From: Trichocoleus sp. FACHB-46
GTDB taxonomy: Bacteria; Cyanobacteriota; Cyanobacteriia; FACHB-46
Reading direction: 5' to 3'
Length of the DNA: 64,000 nt
NCBI RefSeq assembly: GCF_014695385.1
Contig: NZ_JACJOD010000006.1
Location: 744,001 to 808,000 of the forward strand
Shown: positions 1 to 7,510 of the stretch, in pieces
Position numbering within the stretch: the stretch's first letter is position 1
Layout: each line of letters opens with the position of its first letter
Notes under the pieces: generated by a model
Seen by the model: only the letters and a program-made list of their open reading frames with translations
The model's database searches: none
What the model was told of the DNA's origin: nothing
Position numbers and translations under genes: made by a program

Positions 1-159
1 AAGATTGTATGTCAGCTGCGTTTAATCTTGAATCTTGAGCGAGAGACTTACAATTGTGGCAACCCTCGTCATCAATGAGTGGCAGTTTTTGCTGTGTTTC
101 CCGGTGTGGCTTTGAGTCTACGGGATGCTACTGCTGAATCGATCCACAAGAGTTTTCCT

Positions 160-1005
160 ATGCCTCAGGTTAATATTTACAAAACTTTCATCGCTGCTGG
201 CCTAATGATCGGTTTGTTTGGCTGGATGGAAAGCAGCTTCCAGTCAGCCTCAGCACTGCAATTTAGAGCCACTGGTCGCAAACTACCAGGTCGGCGAGTC
301 GGGGCGGGGACCAGAGCATTTGTGTCACCTCGTTTAGAAGCTCCTGGAACGCGCGGACCTGCACCCGCGCCTAGGTTGCCAGGCCGACGGCAAGGAGCAG
401 GCTCACGAGGGAATGAAACAGGCGAATGCTTGCCAGCGAATTCTGGCCCGTTAGTAGCTTTGCTACCCGCTACCAATTTGGGTTTGACGACCGCAGCTTA
501 TCCCCAATTTTTCTGGTCTCTGCCAGCGAGCAATGCGTCTTTAGCAGAGTTTGCTCTTTATGACGTAGATGCCAAGCGAGTGAACCGCAACTTGATATAC
601 AAAACCACCTTTAGCATTACGGGTGAAGCAGGAATTGCCAGCCTCAGCTTACCAAAAGATGTAAATCTGCCTCCTTTAAAGTCGGGGCAAAACTATCGCT
701 GGTCTGTATCTCTCATTTGCAATCCGGGCGATCGCACCCAAGATGTAACAGTGAATGGCTGGGTACAGCGTGTGACTCCTAGCTCAACTGTGAGCCAACA
801 ATTAAAGCAGGCCGACCCTCGCGATCGCCCTGCTGTCTATGCCCAAAATGGCATTTGGTTTAATACGATTGAAACCCTGGTAGACCAACGTTGTGCCCGT
901 CCTAAGGATGCTGCTTTAGCTGGTAGTTGGAGCGAGCTAATGAAGTCGGTGGAACTGGAGGTGATCGCCAATCGACCACTCATCTGTGTAAAGGATGAGG
1001 GATGA
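160..1005 (+). CDS. DUF928-family secreted protein
   Basis: Member of the cyanobacterial DUF928 family, whose role is unknown. From the ATG at 160 the product is 281 residues and starts with a signal-like hydrophobic stretch (about residues 8-22). An in-frame GTG at 79 would add 27 residues ahead of that signal, so I prefer 160. The family signature Pro-Gly-Arg-Arg-x-Gly-Ala-Gly-(Thr/Ser)-Arg occurs twice, near residues 43 and 73, about 30 residues apart; as I recall, relatives carry it once. After it come a Cys-Leu-Pro-Ala segment, an LVALLP strand and a FWSLP motif typical of the family. It is the only plus-strand gene here and faces rtcB convergently. Localisation to the periplasm or surface is inferred from the signal only. 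Confidence 0.8.
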   Translation: MPQVNIYKTFIAAGLMIGLFGWMESSFQSASALQFRATGRKLPGRRVGAGTRAFVSPRLEAPGTRGPAPAPRLPGRRQGAGSRGNETGECLPANSGPLVALLPATNLGLTTAAYPQFFWSLPASNASLAEFALYDVDAKRVNRNLIYKTTFSITGEAGIASLSLPKDVNLPPLKSGQNYRWSVSLICNPGDRTQDVTVNGWVQRVTPSSTVSQQLKQADPRDRPAVYAQNGIWFNTIETLVDQRCARPKDAALAGSWSELMKSVELEVIANRPLICVKDEG

Positions 1006-1056
1006 ACGCGCTCCTGATCGGGTTAGAGAGGGCGATCGCTCCCTCATAATCTGGGT

Positions 1057-2238
1057 TTAGCCTTTGACGCAAACCACTTGCTTCAGCGTGGCTACAACTT
1101 CAACCAAGTCTGACTGGTTAGCCATGACTTGCTCGATAGATTTGTAAGCGGCGGGAATTTCATCTAGCACGCCTGCGTCTTTGCGGCACTCGACGCCATC
1201 CGTTTGCTGGATTAGGTCATCCAAGGAAAACTGTAACTTGGCTTTATTGCGAGACATGGTGCGTCCTGCACCGTGGCTGCAAGAGCAGTAGCTTTCGGCA
1301 TTGCCCTTGCCTTTGACAATGAAGGACTTGGCTCCCATAGAACCTGGAATAATGCCGTAGTCCTCACTGCGGGCGCGCACAGCTCCCTTGCGAGTGACGT
1401 AGACTTCTTCGCCGAAGTGCAATTCTTTTTCGGCATAGTTGTGGTGGCAATTCACGGATAGCAGCGCCTTAGTGGGTTTGCCACCAGCTAAATGCTTTTC
1501 CACCACTCGCTTGAACCGTGCCATCATCACATCTCGGTTGAAGCGAGCGTAACCTTGAGCCCACTGCAAATCGTGCCAATAAGCGGCAAACTCAGGTGTA
1601 CCAGCGATAAAGTAGGCCAAATCAGGATCAGGCAAGCGATTGTCTGCTAGTTTGGCGAGTTCCTTCGCACTACCGATGTGGTTTTGGGCCAGCATGTTGC
1701 CGATGTTGCGAGAGCCAGAATGCAGCATCAGCCATACTTGCTCCTCAGCATCCACACAAACTTCCAGAAAGTGATTACCGCCACCGAGAGAACCCATTTG
1801 CTTCATGGCTTTGGTTTCTAGGCGTTGTACCCCAGAATGCAAGTCTTTGAACTCACGCCAGCCTTGCCAGTTGAGCACGGTTTTGTCGGTTTCTTTGTTT
1901 TCATGAAAGCCAACCGGAATTGCAGCTTCAATGTCTAGCCGAATTTGCTTAAGTTTGCCTTCTAGCTGGCTGGCAGTAAAGGGAGTTTTGATGGCACACA
2001 TACCACAGCCGACATCTACTCCCACTGCCGCTGGCACGATCGCCTCTTTAGTTGCAACCACAGACCCCACTAAGGCTCCTTTGCCCAAATGCACATCAGG
2101 CATCAGAGCAACATGCTTAAACACAAATGGCAAAGACGCCACGTTCTTAGCCATTTTGGTTTCATCGGCTCCGAGGGAATGGTTAGCCCAAGACAAAACA
2201 GGCTTAGGGGTAGAAATTTCTAATTTTTCGTAAGGCAT
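1057..2238 (-). CDS. rtcB: RNA-splicing ligase RtcB
   Basis: Joins RNA ends carrying 2',3'-cyclic phosphate or 3'-phosphate to 5'-hydroxyl ends using GTP and manganese; acts in tRNA splicing or RNA repair. The 393-residue product matches the usual bacterial length (about 400). Visible motifs in order are the metal-binding DVGCGM near residue 77, HSGSRNIG, NCHHNY, and SHGAGR with the histidine at about 322 that corresponds to the guanylylated histidine of the family. No archease or rtcA gene lies next to it. The start follows an AGGAGG ribosome site that sits in a small hairpin, and the promoter overlaps a 9-bp inverted repeat (see separate entries), so expression is probably regulated. It shares its strand with the downstream-numbered NurA gene but has its own promoter region. 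Confidence 0.96.
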   Translation of the reverse strand: MPYEKLEISTPKPVLSWANHSLGADETKMAKNVASLPFVFKHVALMPDVHLGKGALVGSVVATKEAIVPAAVGVDVGCGMCAIKTPFTASQLEGKLKQIRLDIEAAIPVGFHENKETDKTVLNWQGWREFKDLHSGVQRLETKAMKQMGSLGGGNHFLEVCVDAEEQVWLMLHSGSRNIGNMLAQNHIGSAKELAKLADNRLPDPDLAYFIAGTPEFAAYWHDLQWAQGYARFNRDVMMARFKRVVEKHLAGGKPTKALLSVNCHHNYAEKELHFGEEVYVTRKGAVRARSEDYGIIPGSMGAKSFIVKGKGNAESYCSCSHGAGRTMSRNKAKLQFSLDDLIQQTDGVECRKDAGVLDEIPAAYKSIEQVMANQSDLVEVVATLKQVVCVKG

Positions 2239-2242
2239 AAAC

Positions 2243-2262
2243 GTTTGCCTCCTGAAGCAAAC
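2243..2262 (-). promoter_or_regulatory. Hairpin holding the rtcB ribosome-binding site
   Basis: Read on the minus strand, GTTTGC and GCAAAC form a 6-bp stem around a loop that contains most of the rtcB Shine-Dalgarno AGGAGG; the hairpin ends 4 nt before the ATG. This could limit ribosome access. The pairing is seen in the sequence; a regulatory effect is inference. Confidence 0.4.
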
Positions 2263-2292
2263 AGGGCTAACTCCCGAAGCAATGCTGGAGTA

Positions 2293-2332
2293 TCTGTATT
2301 ATTTATACTACAAATGTAATACAGAATGTCAA
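2293..2332 (-). promoter_or_regulatory. Predicted rtcB promoter with overlapping inverted repeat
   Basis: On the minus strand a perfect -35 TTGACA (2327-2332) precedes a -10-like TAGTAT (2305-2310) with a 16-bp spacer; TATAAA at 2302-2307 is an alternative at 19 bp. A perfect 9-bp inverted repeat, TCTGTATTA at 2293-2301 and TAATACAGA at 2317-2325, straddles the -10 region, as expected of a repressor operator. The regulator is not identifiable from the window. Confidence 0.5.
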
Positions 2333-2415
2333 GTATTGGAGAATGGCACTCTGTAATTCCTGAATCTTCTCGCTTTAAAGATGGGTGACTAGAGATGAGT
2401 GGCGATCGCGCTGTT

Positions 2416-3582
2416 TCAACGACGGCGGGCTTTACTCACCATCTTGCGAGATAAGCGCAGATTCAATTCTTCCTTTTCTGCCCAGTCTTGGAAAATTCGG
2501 TAAAAGATATGGCGATCTTCTGCTTGTAGTACAGCGGTTTGGTCAGCAGTTTCGATCACATAAGGGTAGCCGTTGCCAATGACGACTTCACCCCGTACCC
2601 AGTCCAAAACGCGATCGACAATGCCTGCTTCGTACATCCAAACGGGCATTTCTAAGCGAGCGGGATAGCCATCGTGAGTGGTTTTGAGGTAGGTGAAAGC
2701 AATCTTGTCAGCATGGGCTTGATATTGACCCAAAATCCCCGATCGCTGACAGAGAAACAGGGGAGTGCGATCGCCCCAACTCATGAACTTGCTGAGCAAC
2801 TGGGCATCGTGAATTGCATTCGCTTCTGGTAACTTAAAGCCCTGCTGCAACATCACCGTCAAGTCGCGAGCGTAGGAAGTGTCGATGTAAGCGACCAGCG
2901 GCACTCGATAATCTTCGCTAGTTTGCAGCAGTTCCAGAAGGCAATCGACATAGAACGCGCGGGTGTCTGGGTCGAAGGCTTCGGCGAACGTCGCAATTAG
3001 AGAACCATCAAAAAAGACTAAACAGTCATTGCAGTTTTTGTGTTCCTGCATGTACTGGATCAGTCGCTGCGTCTCCATCTCAAACCGTCGCATATTCACG
3101 CGGCGATCGACAGGCTCTCCACTATGGTTTACCTTGAGTTCAGCCGGAGTCATTACATCCAGAGCTACATCCTTCTCGTAGGTGCCGCTGGGCAGATGTA
3201 AATTCTCGAACCAACCAATCTGCACAAGAGCAACTGGAATCGAAAAATCCTTAGTGGGAAAAATTTGGGAACCATCCACAGCAAAGGTGGCAATCCCAAT
3301 CAAGCGATCGCGCACCCAACTCAAACTTTGCTCTCGGTTCTGCCAGACCAAATTTGAAGGAATCACCCAATTCAGAAAATTCCCTACAGGTTCGAGTGGT
3401 CTAGCTCCTACTGCGCGAGCAGCGCCTAACATCTGCTCAAGTTCTACTGCTGTTTTCTGAGACGCCTCTGCTAGAGCAGCACGATACTTTTGTAAGGCAT
3501 GCAAGGCTGTTTGGTCGAAGGTTTTGAAGTCAGCTTGCTTGGCTTGCAGGAGGGCAAGGACTTGAGCAGATTTGAGAGCCAT
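2416..3582 (-). CDS. NurA-domain nuclease
   Basis: Contains a NurA domain (DNA double-strand-break repair nuclease family; in archaea NurA works with the HerA helicase on DNA ends). The 388-residue protein has an N-terminal helical part (about 1-90), then the metal-binding strand motif AVDGSQI near residue 100, a second acidic motif FFDGSL near residue 195, and a C-terminal region with further acidic and aromatic residues, in the order expected for NurA. No herA-like ATPase lies beside it. It follows rtcB on the same strand, 178 bp apart; a functional link is not supported. Cyanobacterial versions are common and mostly uncharacterised, so nuclease activity is assigned from the family only. 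Confidence 0.8.
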   Translation of the reverse strand: MALKSAQVLALLQAKQADFKTFDQTALHALQKYRAALAEASQKTAVELEQMLGAARAVGARPLEPVGNFLNWVIPSNLVWQNREQSLSWVRDRLIGIATFAVDGSQIFPTKDFSIPVALVQIGWFENLHLPSGTYEKDVALDVMTPAELKVNHSGEPVDRRVNMRRFEMETQRLIQYMQEHKNCNDCLVFFDGSLIATFAEAFDPDTRAFYVDCLLELLQTSEDYRVPLVAYIDTSYARDLTVMLQQGFKLPEANAIHDAQLLSKFMSWGDRTPLFLCQRSGILGQYQAHADKIAFTYLKTTHDGYPARLEMPVWMYEAGIVDRVLDWVRGEVVIGNGYPYVIETADQTAVLQAEDRHIFYRIFQDWAEKEELNLRLSRKMVSKARRR

Positions 3583-3635
3583 GATTGTCAGTCAGTAAGA
3601 TCAGAGATAGGCCACAGAAAGAGTAGGAAGTTGGG

Positions 3636-4394
3636 TTACTGAGTAATCAATTCGCTTAATTCACTTAGGTTGCGAATCGATCGTGGTTGGGGGGCAGGCG
3701 TAAGCATGGCAGGTGAAGGGGAGGGGTAACTACGAATTGGAACTGACTTATCACTACGGTTTAACCAAATGCCTTGCAGCCCAACGGCTTGCGCTGCTTC
3801 ATAGTCCTCTTGATAACTGTCGCCAATATGCCAAGCGGCGATCGCATCACAGTGATGTTTTTCCAAACCCGCCGCAAAAATAGCGGGGCTAGGTTTAGCA
3901 GCACCCACCTCCGTAGAGATGGTAATTGAGGTAAAAAATTTTGCTAGGCCGAGTGCGCCTAATACAGAATACAACCGAGAGTCAAAATTAGACAGTATCC
4001 CCAACTCAATCTCTTGCGATCGCCATTCTTCTAGAATCAGCGGCACTTCTGGATACACAAACCACGGGCTAGGCGTCTCAAAGTAGGCATAAAGTTCCTT
4101 AAAAAAGGTGGCAAAATCTGAGAATTGTTGCAGAACGCCAGCTTGGGCAAAGGTTTCTTGGGCGATCGCCTGCCACCATTCAAACTCTAAAACTGGAATT
4201 TCACTCGGCTCGACATTCGGAAAAGCCGCTGGCTCACTCCGTCGAAAACTCTGACCAAAGGCGAGATTCAAATCAGCCTCAGATACTTCTACACCAAATT
4301 GCCGGGCGAGTTGGCTGTAAATAGCCCCAACACTCCCCTGGATGCCAAATAAAGTCCCCACGGCATCCAAAAAAATTACTCTAGGTCGCTCCAT
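3636..4394 (-). CDS. HAD-superfamily hydrolase (REG-2/HDHD3-like)
   Basis: Predicted phosphatase of the haloacid dehalogenase superfamily, subfamily IA. Motif I reads FLDAVGTLF: the nucleophile Asp is present, but the usual second Asp is Val, as in REG-2/HDHD3-type members. Motif II is LSNFDSR, motif III the Lys of AAKPSPAIF, and motif IV HIGDSYQEDYEAA. The helical cap lies between motifs I and II. I use the ATG at 4394 (252 residues); a TTG at 4403 would add three residues. No strong ribosome site is visible at either. The substrate cannot be predicted; loss of the second Asp suggests altered general acid chemistry. The gene sits between the NurA gene and a pentapeptide-repeat gene on the same strand. 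Confidence 0.85.
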   Translation of the reverse strand: MERPRVIFLDAVGTLFGIQGSVGAIYSQLARQFGVEVSEADLNLAFGQSFRRSEPAAFPNVEPSEIPVLEFEWWQAIAQETFAQAGVLQQFSDFATFFKELYAYFETPSPWFVYPEVPLILEEWRSQEIELGILSNFDSRLYSVLGALGLAKFFTSITISTEVGAAKPSPAIFAAGLEKHHCDAIAAWHIGDSYQEDYEAAQAVGLQGIWLNRSDKSVPIRSYPSPSPAMLTPAPQPRSIRNLSELSELITQ

Positions 4395-4462
4395 CACAGG
4401 CAAATTAGGGTGTTAGTAACCAATACGCTGCTGACGACCTTAACGCATTGGTTTTACATTCA

Positions 4463-5314
4463 TCAACTATGAATGGTGTTGTTGGGCATGATCGCGCCCC
4501 GCAAATCCGTACCCATCAGGTTAGCGGTACTCAAATCTGTTTCACTGAGGTTCGTGCCACGTAGGTTAGCGCCACTGAGCACTGCTCCCGTCAAATTGGT
4601 TTTGATCAGCTTGGCCATGGCAAGATCGGCTTTGCTGAGATTCACCTCAGTTAGATCCGCATGTCCTAAATCAGCCCTGCCCAAGTCTGCACCCCGCAGC
4701 TTAGCTCCTCTCAAATTCGCTCCCCACAGGTTAGCACTGCTCAAGATGGCTTCGCTTAAAATTGCATCTGCTAAGTTAGCACCCGACAGCACTGCTCCGT
4801 TTAAGTTAGCGCCACTCAAGTTTGCGCAACTCAAATCACCACTGACGGTAGCACCACAAAGATAGGCACCTCTGAGGTTGGCACCGCTGAGGTCAATTTC
4901 CTGCAAGAGTGCTTCACACAAGTTGGCCCCCCAAAGATTCGCCTCATTGAGATTGGCCCCATTCAAGTTGACACCATTTAAGTTGGCTTTACTCAAAATT
5001 GCCTTGCTCAAGTTGCAGCCGCTCAGGTTAGCCCGATTGAGTAAGGCCCAGCGGAGATTAGCGCTACTGAGGTTAGCGCGACTTAAATTAATTCCTTGCA
5101 GGTTGGCACCGCTTAAGTCAACCTCATCTAAATTCGCCCCGCTCAGATCTGACTGGGTCAGGTTAAGCCCTTGCAGATTGGCCCCACTCAAATCTGATTT
5201 GCTAAAGTTAATGCCGCTAAGGCTGGCCTTGCTTAAATTAATACCCCACAGGTCGGTTTTGCTAAAATCCCGTTCCCCTGCCGCATAACGCCTCAGAAGC
5301 TCAGCAGCATTCAT
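4463..5314 (-). CDS. Pentapeptide-repeat protein
   Basis: A 283-residue protein that is almost entirely A(N/D)Lxx pentapeptides, which fold as a right-handed quadrilateral beta-helix. An N-terminal segment (MNAAELLRRYAAGERDF) precedes the repeats; this lead-in is common in cyanobacterial members. There is no signal peptide or membrane segment, so it is probably cytosolic or thylakoid-associated. The product may mimic DNA or serve as a scaffold, but nothing specific can be assigned. A GAGAGG ribosome site lies about 10 nt before the ATG. The complementary strand has long open frames only because of the repetitive GC-biased codons; these are shadows. Confidence 0.92.
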   Translation of the reverse strand: MNAAELLRRYAAGERDFSKTDLWGINLSKASLSGINFSKSDLSGANLQGLNLTQSDLSGANLDEVDLSGANLQGINLSRANLSSANLRWALLNRANLSGCNLSKAILSKANLNGVNLNGANLNEANLWGANLCEALLQEIDLSGANLRGAYLCGATVSGDLSCANLSGANLNGAVLSGANLADAILSEAILSSANLWGANLRGAKLRGADLGRADLGHADLTEVNLSKADLAMAKLIKTNLTGAVLSGANLRGTNLSETDLSTANLMGTDLRGAIMPNNTIHS

Positions 5315-5515
5315 ATTCGTCTACCTCTCGATACCGTTAGCCATTAAATTCAGCTGGGGCGCTTCAGCAAAAGACCCTGTGTGGGTCAGGGAAACAATTC
5401 CTGATTCTGATATTGGCCAGGGAGCACGCCTGATACTAGTCCTAATGTTCCCAAGCTATAGGACAATTTGCTATCCGTGCGATCTCGCAATAGCAGGCAC
5501 CTTGGGTTGAACTAC

Positions 5516-6715
5516 CTATGAGGATGGGGTTAACCACTCCAAAATTGGACTCGCGATCCAGTTCATGCCCACTTTCAACTGGTGCTCTAGGGTGGGTAAA
5601 CGGTAGAGGTAAGCTAAGCGACGAGCTAGATGAGCGAAACTTCCTTCTAGTTTAAGGCCCATGCCAGTGAAGGTGGCGTTGTCAGTTCCTAGGGTCATCA
5701 CTTCGCCTAACTGCTGGTACCGGAAGGGTAGAAGTGGTCGTCCGGTAATCGAGGCCCAAAGGTTCCAACTAGTATAATCAGCTTGCTGAAAAGCAGCTTG
5801 AGCCGTGGAAGGAACTTGCTTGCCCTCGGCATCTCGACAATCGGCTAAATCACCCAGAGCAAATATGTTGGCATGATCGACCACTTGCAGCGTCGGAGTT
5901 GTGACAAGCTGGCCCCGCTGATTTTGCTTCAGAGGTAGAGATCGCACGACAGGATTAATGCGAGTGCCGACCGTCCACAACACCAACTCGACGGGAAGGG
6001 TATCAACTTGCCCTTTGTACTCCAGCGAAATTGTTTCTGGTCCCAATGACTCGACTTTGGTATCTAAATCTAACCAAACGCCTCGTTCTTCCAAAGCTTT
6101 CTGAGCAGCTTCTCGGTTGAACTCTGGCGAAGTTCGGAGAATTTGATCGGCTTGTTCTACAAGGCGCAACCGACCGCGATCGCCTAAACGATCAGCCAGT
6201 TTGCAAGCCAATTCCACGCCGCTATAGCCTGCCCCCACGATCGCGATCCGAATCCTATCGGCTTCTGAGGTTTCTAGGAGGCGTAATCTTTCTTCGAGTG
6301 TGTAAGCATCTGCGAGGGCGCGAAATGGCAAGGCATACTCACCGGCACCAGGTACTAGATCTAAGGGAGTTTCACCGCCTAACGCTACGACTAGATAGTC
6401 ATAGCTAAGGGTTGGGCCGTCTTGTAGTTGCACCTGCTGCGCTTGTGTATCGATCTCAGCGATCGCGTTTTGGCAGAAGCGAATGTCTGTGTTAGCGAGC
6501 AGCTCGGTAAAGGGGGGGGCAATTTCCCAGGTTTGCAGTTCCCCTGTCACGAGTTCGTAGAGGAGGGGGGAAAACAAGAAGCGATCGCGCTGGTCTACCA
6601 GAACAATTTCAGGCTTTTCCAGCTTCGTCCAAGGCAACTGACTGAGCTTGAGGGCGGTGTAAAGCCCCCCAAAGCCGCCACCGAGAATACAAATACGGGT
6701 TGGTTGTTGGGTCAT
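5516..6715 (-). CDS. Type 2 NAD(P)H dehydrogenase (NdbB-like)
   Basis: FAD-dependent NAD(P)H:quinone oxidoreductase of the NDH-2 family, a non-proton-pumping enzyme at the membrane surface. The N-terminal Rossmann motif ILGGGFGGLYTALKL binds FAD, a second one at about residue 155 (IAIVGAGYSGVELA) binds NAD(P)H, and FALGDLAD near residue 280 completes the FAD site. At 399 residues it matches the Synechocystis NdbB type (slr1743), which has been linked to demethylphylloquinone reduction in vitamin K1 synthesis rather than bulk respiration. That sub-assignment is from memory of the opening sequence and is tentative. It is transcribed divergently from the ADC-like gene. Confidence 0.85.
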   Translation of the reverse strand: MTQQPTRICILGGGFGGLYTALKLSQLPWTKLEKPEIVLVDQRDRFLFSPLLYELVTGELQTWEIAPPFTELLANTDIRFCQNAIAEIDTQAQQVQLQDGPTLSYDYLVVALGGETPLDLVPGAGEYALPFRALADAYTLEERLRLLETSEADRIRIAIVGAGYSGVELACKLADRLGDRGRLRLVEQADQILRTSPEFNREAAQKALEERGVWLDLDTKVESLGPETISLEYKGQVDTLPVELVLWTVGTRINPVVRSLPLKQNQRGQLVTTPTLQVVDHANIFALGDLADCRDAEGKQVPSTAQAAFQQADYTSWNLWASITGRPLLPFRYQQLGEVMTLGTDNATFTGMGLKLEGSFAHLARRLAYLYRLPTLEHQLKVGMNWIASPILEWLTPSS

Positions 6716-6868
6716 AGCTGGGAGCGCAGACGATTCTAGCAGAGCAACTTTCTACAGGATAGCAAGCCCAGCCTCTCAAGTAAGTCTGACGCGAGAGAGA
6801 GTGATTTGCCCACGGGAATTTTTACAGTGTGATTGGTTTGCCCCTATTCACCTCAGGAGAATAACGCT

Positions 6869-7510
6869 GTGCCTTATCCCTCTGCGCCTTGGACACTGCG
6901 AGGCCACGCTTTGCAGACATTACATTTAGTAGATAGTGCTTCTGTGCGATCGCTGCTGCCGTCGGGTTTAGAAGTGCTGGAGCCCTGGCCTGGCAAAGCA
7001 ATTGCTAGTGTGTATCTCAGTGCTTATCAGGCGGGGTCAGTCTTGGAGTACAACGAATTGATTGTGGCGACGCTGATCCGTCAGGCTGGCAATATTGGCG
7101 GCTGGGTGACCCATATTTATGTCGATCACCCGGATTCGGTTGCAGGAGGTCGAGAAATTTGGGGATTGCCTAAAGAACTAGCAGAGTTTACTTGGGAGGC
7201 GGGGCAAACCCAGCAAGTCATGGTGCGCCAAGGCGATCGCCTACTTTGCTCATTACGTTATGACCCCCCCTTCTCTCTCTGGCGGCAACCTTTTTCGGCT
7301 ACTAGTTTTAGCCTGTTGGACTCAGCTTTACTCTCTTTTGGAGCCCATTTAGACACACGTTTGGGTGTGGTCAAAGGCCATTTGGAAGTCCCTGCAAATA
7401 GCCCGCTGGCCCAGATTTATTTCGGACAACCTTGGCTCACAGTGAGTCATGCAGAAATGGAATTGCGAGTGGATGCGCCCCAAAAACGGGTGGCTAACTT
7501 TACCAAGTGA
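6869..7510 (+). CDS. Acetoacetate decarboxylase-like protein
   Basis: Belongs to the acetoacetate decarboxylase (ADC) fold family. Supporting segments are the N-terminal PYPSAPWTLRG, the YNELIV strand near residue 55, and GGREIWGLPKELAEF near residue 95, where ADC proteins carry their conserved glycine-rich turn and lysine. I choose the GTG at 6869 because an AGGAGA ribosome site lies 8 nt upstream; an in-frame TTG at 6833 lacks one. The product is 213 residues. Cyanobacterial homologues are widespread but have no proven substrate, so a genuine decarboxylase is not assured. Its last 11 bp overlap the 3' end of the convergent phospholipase-D-like gene. Confidence 0.75.
   Translation: MPYPSAPWTLRGHALQTLHLVDSASVRSLLPSGLEVLEPWPGKAIASVYLSAYQAGSVLEYNELIVATLIRQAGNIGGWVTHIYVDHPDSVAGGREIWGLPKELAEFTWEAGQTQQVMVRQGDRLLCSLRYDPPFSLWRQPFSATSFSLLDSALLSFGAHLDTRLGVVKGHLEVPANSPLAQIYFGQPWLTVSHAEMELRVDAPQKRVANFTK

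Noticed and set aside
177-476. Minus-strand frame opposite the DUF928 gene
   Set aside because: Mirrors the Pro/Arg/Gly-rich repeats of the real gene; no start signal or family resemblance.
4473-5288. Plus-strand frames opposite the pentapeptide gene
   Set aside because: They are shadows of the repetitive minus-strand codons and show no domain of their own.
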